Source of the DNA: Episyrphus balteatus
Taxonomy: Eukaryota > Arthropoda > Insecta > Diptera > Syrphidae
NCBI RefSeq assembly: GCF_945859705.1
Contig: NC_079137.1
Span: forward strand, 78,327,150-78,391,149
Reading direction: 5' to 3'
Length of the DNA stretch: 64,000 nucleotides
The position numbers were made by a program, and so were the translations under genes. Positions 34,732-46,550 of this stretch are shown piece after piece. A model generated the notes under the pieces. That model had not been told where the DNA came from. It worked only from the letters and a program-made list of their open reading frames with translations, and did no database searches. Numbering within the stretch: the stretch's first letter is position 1; every line of letters begins with the position of its first letter.

Positions 34732-36637
34732 AAATTATTAGAAATTTTAGTGACTTTCAAGCTGCACTAAATTACAAATTTTCATCTTAAAGCTAGTCTT
34801 TTAGGCTTGAAACCACCAAAAATTGAAGATGCGTATTTTCTGAACTTTTTTTAATTCTTTGCCATGACGCCAAATGTCTTAATTTTAGTTTATTGTACAA
34901 CTGTATCCAGCTTACAGTTTGACAGATAAAAGCCCTCTAATTTATCGGAAAGCTTACTGGTTAAAAAGGTTAAAGACTAATTCAAACTTAATTTTTGACA
35001 AGCAAAGCTCAAGAGCATTGCCTCAGGCTTAGAAACCAATATTTGAATTAGGAAAGCGTGTACCTGATTTATTTTTTTCTAAGAATGCTGCGACTAATTT
35101 CTTGAAAGACTCGAACTTTGCCGTCAGTAGATTTATTTTTTTATTCAAAATTTCATTAATTAATAAAATTCCATCATAAATGTAAACCTTCTATTAGAAA
35201 AGATTGTCGGGGTGAAATCCATTAAAAATTAACTTTCCACGAACGAAAAAAACCGCAAAAAAATTTTGTGTTAGCTCCATTAGCTATCCGAACGAATCAG
35301 AGATATTTTATTTATTTACGTCCGCTTTCCCTCTCGGATACCAATGTAATATACCAGTTGTAAGTCCTAAAATCCCCTTAAGCCTTTTGTCAAACAATTG
35401 CCGCCCAATGTTTGTGAATTGCATTTGGAGTTGGCAAATTTGTTTTTCTTTTCTTCCTCAAACACACACACAAACATAATATTTATTATTTATATACCAC
35501 CTTCCTCTGTGACTCTCTTCTTTATTTTATGTAATATTCTTGTGTAAAAAGAATTAATAATTTAAGCTGAATCGTCTGTATTTATGTTTCGAAAAAGAAA
35601 ACACGCAGTATAAATACCCCCCCTCTCCCCTATTTTTTGTTGAATGAATTTATACCCCTCCCTCTCTTTCACACTCATACAGAGTTCATGTCAAATATTT
35701 CAATTTCCTTTTTCTTTATAATTCACCCAGAATATTGTGCTCGTTTTTCATCATTTTTCCTTCATTTCTTTTTTTTTTTCATTTTTGTAAATTTAATTTC
35801 TTCGCTTCATATGCGATGATGATGACGCATACGGCGATGACTTCGAAGAGGCAAAAAATTGGTTTGGTTTGAGTTCTTCACATGTTATTTCCGAGAGAAG
35901 AGGCTTCCTGGCTTACGAATATTTTTATATCCCTTATCCAAATTTTCAATCCCAATCATCTCCCCACGTGTTCAAGGATCCTGGATGTCGCTGATGATGA
36001 TGCCCTGTTGCAGTAACCAACGTTGTTTTTTTTTTTTGTCTTCTACGGTAACAAGCTTGTTTACTTGTGCAAAACTCCCCATTTCTCCCCCAAATTCTGA
36101 AAGAGAGAATTTTTAAATAGCCTTCGGGCAATCAAATTGTTATTGAGTTGCTCTTTGAGTGTGTGTAGATATGTCATTTTTTTTTTCCTGTCAGAGGAGG
36201 TCTTGAAAGAAGCGAGTTGGGGATCCTACAAAAGGTAAACCTTGATGTCACCCTCGTGTCGTTCTACGTAATGTGGAAGATGAAAAAGTTGATTCTTGTT
36301 AAATTTGATGTAATACAAGCTGATATATATATAGCTCTCTCTTTCTAACTGCTTCTAATGAGGTGTATAATTGATGAAATAGAAAGAGAAGATGGGAGTG
36401 TGAAGACTTTAGTTGTTTTTGAATAGACGCTAACATCATCAGTGTGTTCAAAACTTCAATTTCTTTGAGCAAATACTGTAAGTGACTGATAGGATTCCAG
36501 TTCTGTCAAAAAACATGGTTGCCAAGTGAGATGATTTTCGTGCAAAAAAAAAAAAAAACAACAAACATTTAACGTAAGAACCTTCTTAAGTCAATAACAT
36601 TTTCCTCCAATTGTTTCCCAAAATGAATTTACTAAGC
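34732..36637. other. AT-rich non-coding stretch
   Basis: T-rich tracts, CA runs near 35463, GAT repeats near 35816, (TA)n/(CT)n near 36322-36345. No element or gene recognised. Confidence 0.4.
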
Positions 36638-37562
36638 GAGAGAACCCATGATACTTACCGAGGTTCACATTATTGTAATCGAAGCAACCTGTGATATTTC
36701 CCATTATAACTTCTTGTACTTGCTGGGAGACCCGTGATACCTAAATGTTGGTTTTTACCAGGGAAACCCGTGATATGAAACGTATAACACTTACTGGGAT
36801 AGTAACCTGTCTTTACTTTTACCGTCAAAGTATCAAAGGTGATACTCAGCGAAGCAACCCGTGATACTTATCGGACAACTTGTGATAGTGCCGTGATATT
36901 TATGATATATCGTTCCAACTCTTTATATTTTCTGAGAAAACCCGTGATACTTACCCAAAGATCTTGTGATACTTATGTATCACATGCGAGAAATCTTGAT
37001 ACTTACCAGGAAAAAGCGTGATAGCTATTGGAAAAACCTGTGATACGTACTAAGAAAACCGTGATATGAAGCGTATGACACTTACGGGCTCAACTCATGA
37101 TATGTGTAAATGGTGACACGAACCGGAAAAGCCCGTGATACTCAACTAAGCACTTTGTGATACGTTCCGGAGAAACTCTTGATACTTTTCGAGGCAACCT
37201 GTGATACTTACTGACGGAAGCATGATACTTACATTGGCAACTTATGATACCACCTAACAGGAAAATTCGAGATATTTACCAAGAACACCTCTGATATTTA
37301 CCGGGATAGCCGTGACCCCATATTACTCGAGAATCGATGTTACATTACAGTTATAAATGCAACCCGTGATACGAATACTTGTTGGGTCCACTTGTGATAT
37401 ATGCCTTGGCAATTCAATGATACTAAAATAGGCACTCTGTATCAATTAGCCTTGATATTTAACAACAAATCTTGATGCTTACCGAGGAAGGTTGTAATGC
37501 CTTGTGATAAATACCGGGAAAGCCCCGTGATACTTATCAGAGAACTCCGTGATACTTACCTG
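36638..37562 (+). repeat. Degenerate array of AACCCGTGATACTTACC units
   Basis: About 30 copies of a short phrase centred on GTGATACTTAC recur over 0.92 kb, commonly preceded by GG(A/G)AAACCC and followed by CGGGA or CGAGG. Clear examples are near 36862, 36940, 37200, 37528 and 37552. Spacing varies between about 20 and 50 bp and every copy is mutated, so it is an old minisatellite. All copies are in one orientation. No coding role is likely. Confidence 0.8.
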
Positions 37563-37714
37563 TCATTGTCAAGAGGAGACCTATCAAAGGGAAAGGTGGT
37601 CAATGATGGGAGTAGAAAAAACTAACAATAGATATGCTTGTTTGAAAAAAATTTGTTTTTTCCATTATTTTTGAAATGACTGGAATTCCCTTTTTTTTTA
37701 ATAAGACGTCATAA

Positions 37715-37927
37715 AGCTATAACTAGCGGACAATAAACACCTTTTTAATGATACATTATTTGTTAAATTACAATAAGAAACAAAGGAGTTATGAGGGAAC
37801 AGATGAACAGGAAGTTCATTTATAAGCTTTATGTTCATCTATTCCTTCCTAACTTCTTAGGTTCTTCTTACAATTTAACAAATAATGTATCGTTGGAAAG
37901 GTCTTGATTGCCCGCTGGTCATAACAT
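37715..37927. repeat. Imperfect palindrome, about 100-bp arms
   Basis: The segment 37715-37815 is complementary to 37825-37927. The best core is GATACATTATTTGTTAAATT at 37750 against its reverse complement ending at 37891. Outer parts (AACTAGCGGACAATAAACACC against the complement of GGTCTTGATTGCCCGCTGGT) are less well matched. It is probably a foldback MITE whose exact ends are not clear. Confidence 0.7.
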
Positions 37928-37945
37928 AATGGCGTTATATTGAAA

Positions 37946-39365
37946 TATATCAGGAGTATTTTTTATTTTAAAAAAAAGTGGATAAAAAAAAATTTCTTTG
38001 TTGCTGTCGAAATTTAGCTTGTCAGATTTTTTTGAGCCTATCAAATTTTCTAAAGGTAACCACATGAATTTTTAGATAGTGGCAACCATAATGTAGCTCC
38101 ACACCCATCCGCTGATTTGTCTTCTCATGTTCCTATTTCTATGTAGAAAGAAATGTGTTTTTCCTTTTTTTTTTTTGGGACTTGAAGTTTTGCCCGATGT
38201 TGAAAGTGAAATTTTTGCCCACACGATAGATATGTGGGGAGCAAAAGTATCAGCACGCTGCATACAATGTTCTACACCATAGCCAGAGAGTAAACGAGCC
38301 AACACGTAAATTGTCGTCGTCGTCGCCGCCGCCAAGCCATATCGTCGTTGTCGTCATTGTCTGGGCCATTTCCTCGTTGACACTCAAAAGCAAGCACAAT
38401 GCTGCCAGCAGAGAAGAGTTTTAAAGAGAGAGAGAAAGAAGAGGATTGCGCCGGTGGACAATCCTCCTCCATTTACATGAAGGTACACATTGATGATTTT
38501 GTTATGCAAAAAAGGACTTTTTTTGTGTGCAGTTTTTGAGTATTTTTTTTCTTTCTTTTTATTATTTTGTCGTGTAGCTATGTTGTTTGAAACGCCATTA
38601 TGCACCTACGCAATGATTGGGGCTTCAAAAAAAAAAAAAAACAAAAAAAAAAAAAACAGACAGAACGTGTGACATATGCACAGTGAAGCTCTATACCTCT
38701 TTTTTTCTGAAAGAGGTAAGTAGGTATAGGGTTTTGGCTGGTTTTTACAATTTTTTATTTTATTTTATTTTTTTATTCAGCACTCAATGCTTTTTGTCTT
38801 TTTGTCCCAACGGATGTTAGCTGCATCTGCATATTTGCATACTTGATTGCAGGAACAGCCACAACATATACAGAGCTCAGCTTCAGCTCTATGGTAAAAT
38901 GTTGGTTTTGGTAGGTGGTGGCGATATCGTCGTATTATAGTTGGGGGAGGTGATGGTGGTGTCAACCGGAGACAGCGTTAGGTGTAAACTGCACTCACAT
39001 GATAATTTTTTTTTTTTTTTTTATTTTTTATTTTGAGTGGGTTGGTTGTCGCGTCTATCCCTTTTTTTTTTGTTGTTTGAACTTTCGTCAAGGGACCCTA
39101 CATGAACAGTAGAATATATACACAGACACACGACACACATGCAAATAGATTGACGGTTGAATGGAGTTACATTGAATCGATTTTAGGTGCTCGAAATAAT
39201 TTATTTTACTTTTAACAATGGTCGATGATTGATATTTATCTATACTCCTACTTCTACTACTCGTCTCGTGGATATCTACAATCGATTTGAATTTTTTGAA
39301 TGTTGATTTTTTCAAGTTTTTATTGCAAAATGGTTCGTTGCTTAGTTTTGAGACTTTATGCTGTT
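37946..39365. other. AT-rich non-coding stretch with simple repeats
   Basis: Contains CGTCGT/CGCCGC repeats (38310-38350), long A runs (38627-38656) and T runs (39007-39023). Open frames are low-complexity. Confidence 0.4.
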
Positions 39366-40480
39366 AATGGCGCCCTGCAAATAAACTCATACTTTGATTA
39401 CAGACATACAAAATGAACTTCTACAGAAATTAGGACCTGAACAAACGATCATTTCAGATTTTTCTTAAATGGCGCCCAACGCGAAAATTATAATATTGGT
39501 TTTATGAACTGTCTCCCTCTAGAAACTAATTTCTACAACCTTAAATGAACCAGATTCTTAATGAAAATAATTTAAATTCGGATTATTCTGAAATGGCGCC
39601 CAACTCGAGATTTATATTTCGGCTCCATAAGCTAACTGCCACTACAAACTAGCCACCGAAAGCCAAAAATAAATTAATCCTACCAGAATCGAGACTTCAT
39701 TCATTAGAATCAAGATTTTAAGTAAATGGCGCCCAATGGGAAACTTGTTCTTTAACCTGAAAACTCACTTCTACTGCAAACCTGCTCCCCTAGGCAACAG
39801 AATCTACTCCTACTGGAATTGCGAAGTGATTCATTAGGAAAAAAAAATCTATTAGAAATTCATCAACCTAGATTATTCTTAAATGGCACCCAATGCCTTT
39901 TAAACAAACTCTCTCTATAAATAAACTCCAGCTTAAAAAATGAACTTATTCGTATGCACTCGTTTTTACTTGGGACTTGATTCCCTATGAACAAACTGCT
40001 GTAAGAAATTCGGGTCAATTCAAATTACTCTGAAATGGCGCCCAATGCGAAACTTATATTTTGACTCCATGAACTAAAATATTAACTCTCATTAAGAACA
40101 AGGAACCGATAGCCAAAAAAAAAAAATTAATCCTACCGATATTGAGGCTTGATTCATTTTAATCAAAATTATTCTTAAATGGCGCCCAATGCGAAACTTG
40201 TATTTTTGTGCTACGATCTAGATAAATTAATAAGACACAAATTTTATTTGTATATTTATTTTAATAACTTTAAAACTTAAGAAGGTTACAATAACCACTT
40301 TCAAAACCTGGTTTTTAAAATGGCGCCCAATGCGAAGAATTTTAGTTTAGAATGAGTTTTTATATAATTTTAGCGTTCTCCAAGCTAATAAATATTCATG
40401 AGTTACATGCACTTTTCACTTCCGACAACCTATTCCTGGGGTAACAAAAAATGCCGAAATGGCGCCCAACATGAGACATT
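39366..40480 (+). repeat. Box array II: nine TGGCGCCCAA boxes at about 140 bp
   Basis: Boxes begin at 39368, 39470, 39594, 39727, 39884 (TGGCACCC variant), 40036, 40180, 40321 and 40460, giving steps of 102, 124, 133, 157, 152, 144, 141 and 139 bp. A longer shared phrase, ATTCTTAAATGGCGCCCAAT followed by GCGAAACTT, is visible in most units. The other roughly 100 bp per unit are nearly unalignable. It is a decayed tandem array in which the box is preserved. It lies opposite in orientation to arrays I and III. Confidence 0.85.
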
Positions 40481-42264
40481 AACTTTGATACCCAAGTGAA
40501 ACTTCCTTATTTTCTACCCCCTACCTTAACCTTTCAGATCGAAAATCCGTGTTAACCTGCTTGATTTTAAAATTTTTTCAGCATTGCCAAGTTATTTTTC
40601 AAGATTACTCCTCTCTAGGCTCTAGGGACTTAACCTTTAAACCTTTGTTCGCAGCACGAAAATGTCATCAATCAAAAAAAAAAAAACCTATAAATGTTAG
40701 TAGGGTAACCTTTTTACAAAAAAAAAAACAAACTAATAAGACTTATTATCTGGAAAATTTATTACCGACTAAATTGTTAGGTTCTTTCGGAGCCTATGTC
40801 AGCGAGGGCTCCTAATAAGAACATGAAAACATCGGTCCGACAGTGCTATTCTTTTGCCAAATGAATAAAAAACCAATTATTAATAAAGAAAAAAAAAAAA
40901 ATAAAAAACAAAATATAAATTAACGCTCGTGCAGCTTAATATTTATTGCTTCAATAAAAGACTACCATTTTACCGGCCACCTTCTCTCCAAGCCATAACC
41001 CTGTTGACCGTTTTCAAATTTTTTTTTACCATTAGAGAGTCAAAAAATCACATTCAATTAAGTATCGCGTTTAAAAAGTCACATTCTACTTAATTAGACT
41101 CTCACCTTTTATTAAAACTTACACAATTTTCTTCTAAAAAAAACTCTTCAGGTCGAAAGAAAAAAAAAAAATTAAGACAAAAAAAAGCTTTGGGGTATAT
41201 ACCCTTAAAACAATACCAGAGTAGGTAGAGTGCGGCGCATTCCAACACTGAGCCGAACCGAAAACGCTTGGAATTTTCTATACCTACAAGTAAGTATACC
41301 TACCTTACATACATATTTTTTTTTTTCTTAAACAACTCGCTGGCTGGCTTGAAACGTTTTGTACTTAATTTGGATGGGATTTTTCTTTGTTGGGTATGTA
41401 CCCAGACCCACTATATTCCTTCTACCATTCTTTCGTCTTCATGAATTCAAACCCCTAAAGTACTAAAGTGGCAATTGTGCGTACCTAAAAAAAAAAAAAA
41501 AATAAAAAAAAAAAAAAATTTCCCCATTCTACTCTATCTCTCCAAGGAATTAAGGGCAGGTGGCAACAAGAGAGAGAGAGAGAGAGCTAATATCACAAAA
41601 AAAAAGCTAAAAAAAAAGAGTAGAAGAAATGGCTGAAATATTTATGCATTTAAATTTGTAGCAAGAGTTTAAGAAAGAAACAGGACATAACGGTATAAAT
41701 TCCTCTTAAGTATGCGTGAGTGAATGAGTGAAAATAAAGTAAAGTTGGGAAGTTGCTTAAAAACTGCCACTGGGAGACATAGTATATACCTCACCTCTCT
41801 CTACATAGTTGTGAATTGTTCATTTTTTTTTTTTGTGGAACGGAATGGACGAACGGAAGAAAGGAATTTTTTTTTTTTTTGTCAGAGAGAGTTGGCCTTT
41901 TTTTTTGTCAGTGCTTTGTCCAGCTGTTCCAATTTGGAATTATTTTTAATTTCCTTTCGAATGTCCTTTTTTTTTTCTTTGTGTTGCCTTTGCTTAAACT
42001 CAAGCTGGCCCTTATTCCTCTTCATACCTCTGTTTAATATAGAATCCGGTTATTCGAAAGAAGATTCAAAAAAAAAAAAAAAAAAAGTTCCAAAACAAAT
42101 TTCTAATTTGAAAGTTTTCTGGGTTCTGGAATTTTTTTTTTTTACTTTGCTCTTCGTTGACTGTTGTGTGCTGTGTTCGGGATTCTTATTCCTTCAGGTA
42201 GATGCTTAAAGATATTGTTTCGAAGGACATCACCATGAATCTGATTAGAATCTTTTTTTTTTCC

Positions 42265-42295
<31 letters not shown>

Positions 42296-43053
42296 AAAGA
42301 AATATTCACCCTGACAACAACAAAAAAAAAAAAAAGGAAGGAGAGAAATAAGAAAACTTTCTTTTCTGTAATTTCGATTTGGAGAAAAGAAAAGGTGTCC
42401 TTGATCCAAGGTGAAGGAATCATGTGTGAGATGAGATGGTGGTCGATGACGGTGGTGGTCCTTTATCCTTCAAGTCGGCTTGCTGCCTGCTATCTACAAT
42501 ACACATACTCGCATATTTATCATTTCGAATGAGTGATTTTTATGTCAGAAAAGTTTGACGACTTTTTTTGTATTTTCTCTGGCACCCGTCCCTCCACAAA
42601 GGGAAATTTGTATTGTTATGTTACATATGTGCATATCCCCAGTTGCAAAAAAGGACACAAAAAAAAAGGATGATAGACAAAGAGCATGTTATTTCAATGT
42701 TTAATGATAAAGTTTCCTAGTTTTATTGTTTTTTTTTTTTTCTGGGAGAGGGTAGAGGAAGAAAATAGGAATTGAACAAGGAAGAATGAAATTTTTATGG
42801 CACCAAGTAAAAGTTTTGGAAAGAGGATATGTTTCTTCCAAAGACACGTAAAGTAAAGTAAATAAAATTATACATAAAATATTAAACATGTGCTACCTTT
42901 AACTTCTGTTATCTTTAATAAGATAATCACAGTTAAATGCTTGTTGGGGTATAGTTAAAGTAGAAAATCCAAAAATGGCCTAGTTAACAATGGGTTAAGG
43001 GTTAATGGTATATAAATTTAAGATTTTATTAAGACCTCAACTTTAATTTTTAA
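40481..43053. other. AT-rich non-coding stretch
   Basis: Contains A runs (41490-41518, 42068-42086, 42266-42287), an (AG)n tract at about 41569-41586 and a GGT repeat near 42435-42460. The 161-codon frame at 41724-42209 is mostly phenylalanine and lysine from T and A runs. No gene recognised. Confidence 0.45.
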
Positions 43054-43420
43054 CGTTGGGCGCCATTTTTGTAGTATATTATTACACTTGGCTCGGTATT
43101 GGGCGCCATTCTTTTCACTGGAGTTAAGAATCGCTTACATGCCAAAGGACTGACCCTTTTGAGTATTAATTCATTTAATTAATCGTCTTTAGTTTTCATG
43201 GTTGGGTGCCACTTCTGTCGAATATAATCACCTTCTGTTCTACGTTGGGCGCCATACATTTTAATAGAACTGAAAATGATTTGAATGCCAAATGACTAAC
43301 CCTTTTAAGATCAAATTTAGGCTTTTATGAAGTTCTCTTATTTAATGTTCAAAGTTGGGTGCCATATTTATGGGATATAATTGACCTCGGTTCCATGTTG
43401 GGCGCCAATTATTATTTTCA
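43054..43420 (-). repeat. Box array III: three two-box units of about 150 bp
   Basis: GGG(C/T)GCCA boxes begin at 43058, 43101, 43204, 43247, 43357 and 43400. Pairs are exactly 43 bp apart, and the pairs repeat at 146 and 153 bp. Shared spacer phrases include ATGCCAAA(G/T)GACT and CCCTTTT(G/A)A, so tandem origin is certain here. In each pair the second box is always perfect GGGCGCCA, while the first is mutated to GGGTGCCA in two of three units. Confidence 0.9.
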
Positions 43421-43534
43421 CTAGAGCTAAGAAAATCCAGTTACCAGAGAGTTTATCATAAGTTCTTAATCTATATTAGAAATTAGGCCTTCAATTTTCA
43501 ATATAAGACGAGGTTTAAAATTCTTTACATTAAA

Positions 43535-44738
43535 CTCTCCACCATCAATTTCCTAGAACATCGAAAAGTTTTCCATTTTGTGATTTTCTTAAATTATATA
43601 ATTTAATAAGCTTCTACTTAAAAAACTATCATTCACTTTTTTTTTTACTTCTCAATCTATAACTTAAGCAAATTCTCCAAAACTCTCCACTTCCAGAAAA
43701 ATTTTTAATGGTATCTTAAACGAAATAATTTGTTTCTGGGAAGAAAAATGATATCGTAAGAGTACTTATCGATTTATGTTCCAAAATTTCAATCTTAAAA
43801 AAAACTCTCCACACTTAATTCAATACAAACAATTGGGTTCTTTAGAATTATTCTTTGTTGCTGTTGCAAAACAATCGATTTTTAACGATAAAACGAAATC
43901 AATACGAATTACGAAATCTCCGCTGATAGATATTCATGTAGAGTTTCACAAATCTCTTCACTTAATCGTCATTTCAATCAAAGATTTAATTTTTGTATTT
44001 TTTCTCATGAGTTATGATTTTTATCTAGAAAGCCATCAAAAATTTTTAACTGATATCAACAGTTTCAAATTGCTTTAGGCAAAAAGTCTCCAAAATATTA
44101 AATCTGTATTTTTATTTTCCTAAATGTTTCAATTATTACTGTTATACTATTATTATCTCTCCACGAAATTTGCTGAAAAAAACTTGCTTCCTATTTTATT
44201 AAAAAAATTCTCCAAAAATTGCATTTTCATTCCAAGCTTTTAGTTTTTTTTTCTATAGGAAGGAAAATAATACCTTTTATTCTAAAAATCGTCTTAAAAT
44301 AGTAAAAGATTGTGTTTTAAGATTTTTTAAATTTGTAGTTCCAAAAGTTGTTTCTTTCTACGAATTAAAAAATAGTCTCCAAAAACGGAGAGATTTCTTT
44401 AAAAGCTTATATCTTCGGTTCTAGTGATCGAATCTTCAAGATTGATGTCTCCAAACTCTGATAAAATGATTGAGCATCATATCCTGCACAAAATCGGTAC
44501 CGACCATAAAACTTAAATAAGTTCTTTTAACAAATATTTGATACAAAATAGTTAAAAATTATAAATAAATATTGTAGACAGTTTGAATAGTAATTGAAAG
44601 AAAAACATCCTTTCGTTATTTTTTCTGCAAACTAACTTTCTATTTGTTCTTTGAGAAGAATCGCTATTTATTAACTAAAAAAAATCCTTAAAGTTTTTCC
44701 ATCAAAGCAAGAACCCTCTCAAAAACTATTCTCCAATT
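43535..44738 (+). repeat. Spaced array of TCTCCAAAA / CTCTCCAC boxes
   Basis: Next to box array III, a different short box recurs, always on this strand: CTCTCCAC at 43535, 43683, 43805 and 44157, and TCTCCAA(A) at 43674, 44087, 44209, 44376, 44458 and 44730, with a TCTCCGC at 43917. Spacing is 50-270 bp and flanks are unrelated. In such A/T-rich sequence TCTCC should be rare, so eleven hits in 1.2 kb is notable. Confidence 0.5.
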
Positions 44739-45667
44739 TAATTTCCGCTCAACAGAATTCCTACACACTTACTATTCTTCCAATCATATCAACAATTTTC
44801 TGTAAAAAAAAAATGAAACAAAATTAAAACCTTCCAGATTAACGACTTTTCCGGACAACCACCACTTATACGTTTAAAAATCTCACAAAATCTTTCGCTT
44901 ACAATAAAAATCAGATTTTTCTGTGACAGAAAAAAAAAAATCCTAAGGCTTCTTCCATACCACAAAGTATACACTCCCCCCTACCTTCTATTTTTTTCTC
45001 GTCATAACCAAGCCGCACAGAGAAATAAATAAATTTCTGTTTCAGGACATTCTTTCCCTCTAATTAGAGATTTTTTTTTCCCCTTCTCTAGAGCTTGTAT
45101 AGTTTTGTGCACAGAAATTTCTTTTGATTACCACCCTAACCCCTGGAACTAACTATGAGATGAACGAGATTGGGGAGGGGGTTGGTTGTGGAGGATCTCA
45201 ACAAAACAAAAAAAAAAAACAAACTCGACTTCAATAATTTCCAGTAGGTGGGCCTCTTAAACTTCCACCATCATAATTCTGGCTGGTAGCTATGCTGCCG
45301 ATGCCGCCTTTAGCTTCATCATAGTCGTAGATTTCCTTTGTTTTTATTTACTTTCTTTCTTCTTCATCATCGCTCTGAAGGATCCCTCCAAAAGGGGCCA
45401 AGCGGGAGCAATAAAAAAACAAAAAAAAAAAAAAACGAAGAAAAAAAACGAAAAAAAAAACTATAAGTTTGACGTTAATAAAGTTCTCGTGTTGATTTCT
45501 TTTGCAGCAGCAGCTAGAGCAACAGCCCCCTAAAGAACACAACCCCCAACCACTTAACCCGCTCCTTTGGCAATTCATCCATATCATGGCCACAAACGTA
45601 GTGTAGTAGTTGGCTTTCACTTCACATCATCATCGTCGTCGGTCGTGGTCCTTCGGCAAGGACCAAG
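44739..45667. other. Non-coding stretch
   Basis: A runs near 45211 and 45420, CATCAT/CGTCGT near 45630-45645. No gene recognised. Confidence 0.4.
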
Positions 45668-46051
45668 GAGTTGGAGTTGATGATGGTTATAACTCTACCC
45701 TACCGACCGACGACGACGCGACGACTGTCGACTCTATGACCGACTACTACCCTACTAGGCTACTAAATAAAAAAAAAAAATCAGTCCATCCAACTTATAA
45801 GGGGTAGACAAGAAGTTGGCAGGAAGAATTTTTGGGGGTAAAATAATGAAAAGTGCGGTGAGTTGGAGTTGATGATGGTTATAACTCTACCCTACCGACC
45901 GACGACGACGCGACGACTGTCGACTCTATGACCGACTACTACCCTACTAGGCTACTAAATAAAAAAAAAAAATCAGTCCATCCAACTTATAAGGGGTAGA
46001 CAAGAAGTTGGCAGGAAGAATTTTTGGGGGTAAAATAATGAAAAGTGCGGT
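45668..46051 (+). repeat. Perfect tandem duplication, 2 x 192 bp
   Basis: The unit 45668-45859 (starting GAGTTGGAGTTGATGATGG) is repeated base for base at 45860-46051, including a run of twelve A. Such identity in a decayed region indicates a very recent duplication or an assembly error. A partly open frame (45610-45807) crosses it but shows no domain. Confidence 0.93.
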
Positions 46052-46550
46052 GATGGGTGGGGAATTTATAGTTTTGTACCAAGTCAAAGTATTTTTTCCT
46101 GAACCGTTTAAGTGCTTTTGTGGCGAATAACGACTTTATTCGCAGAACAGCGTGGTTATTGCAACAGACCCAGTACCGCGGTGGCGACGTTGCACCAAAC
46201 CATTCCTCTTACAACAAATGCCATCATAAAGCGCCATATAGCGCCAAGCAGTAGCATATTCCGACGAAGCAGCAAAAGTTGTTAAAAGTGTAATTAGTCC
46301 AATTATTGTATGTTTCGGGCTTTTCAACTTTTGTTTTTAGTTCTTTGTTTTTGTTACTCGTTGTTGTTGTTATTTTTTTCTGTTGTTATTGTTTTTTTTG
46401 GGGCAAATGCAGTTAAGTTAAGGCTGGTTTTTAGCTTTAGCCTCTCCTCACAGAATTAGGCATTGTTTAAATAACATCGTTCGTCGCAACAAGCGCGCAC
46501 GCAAGTAGCTTTGAAATTACTTAAAATTATCCAGGGACGGACTTAGTATT
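46052..46550. other. Non-coding stretch
   Basis: GTT repeats near 46350-46375. No gene or element recognised. Confidence 0.4.

Noticed and set aside
34346..34760. Minus-strand frames of 82-112 codons rich in V, C, G and W
   Set aside because: They are translations of the 11-bp minisatellite in several frames at once.
39366..40480. CRISPR-like repeat/spacer array
   Set aside because: The regular spacing is superficially similar, but the repeat is only 8-20 bp, spacers exceed 100 bp, and the sequence is clearly eukaryotic with no cas genes.
41724..42209. Longest open frame in the window (161 codons, + strand)
   Set aside because: It is built from T runs and A runs read as poly-F and poly-K. 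No domain, no codon structure, overlapping frames behave the same.
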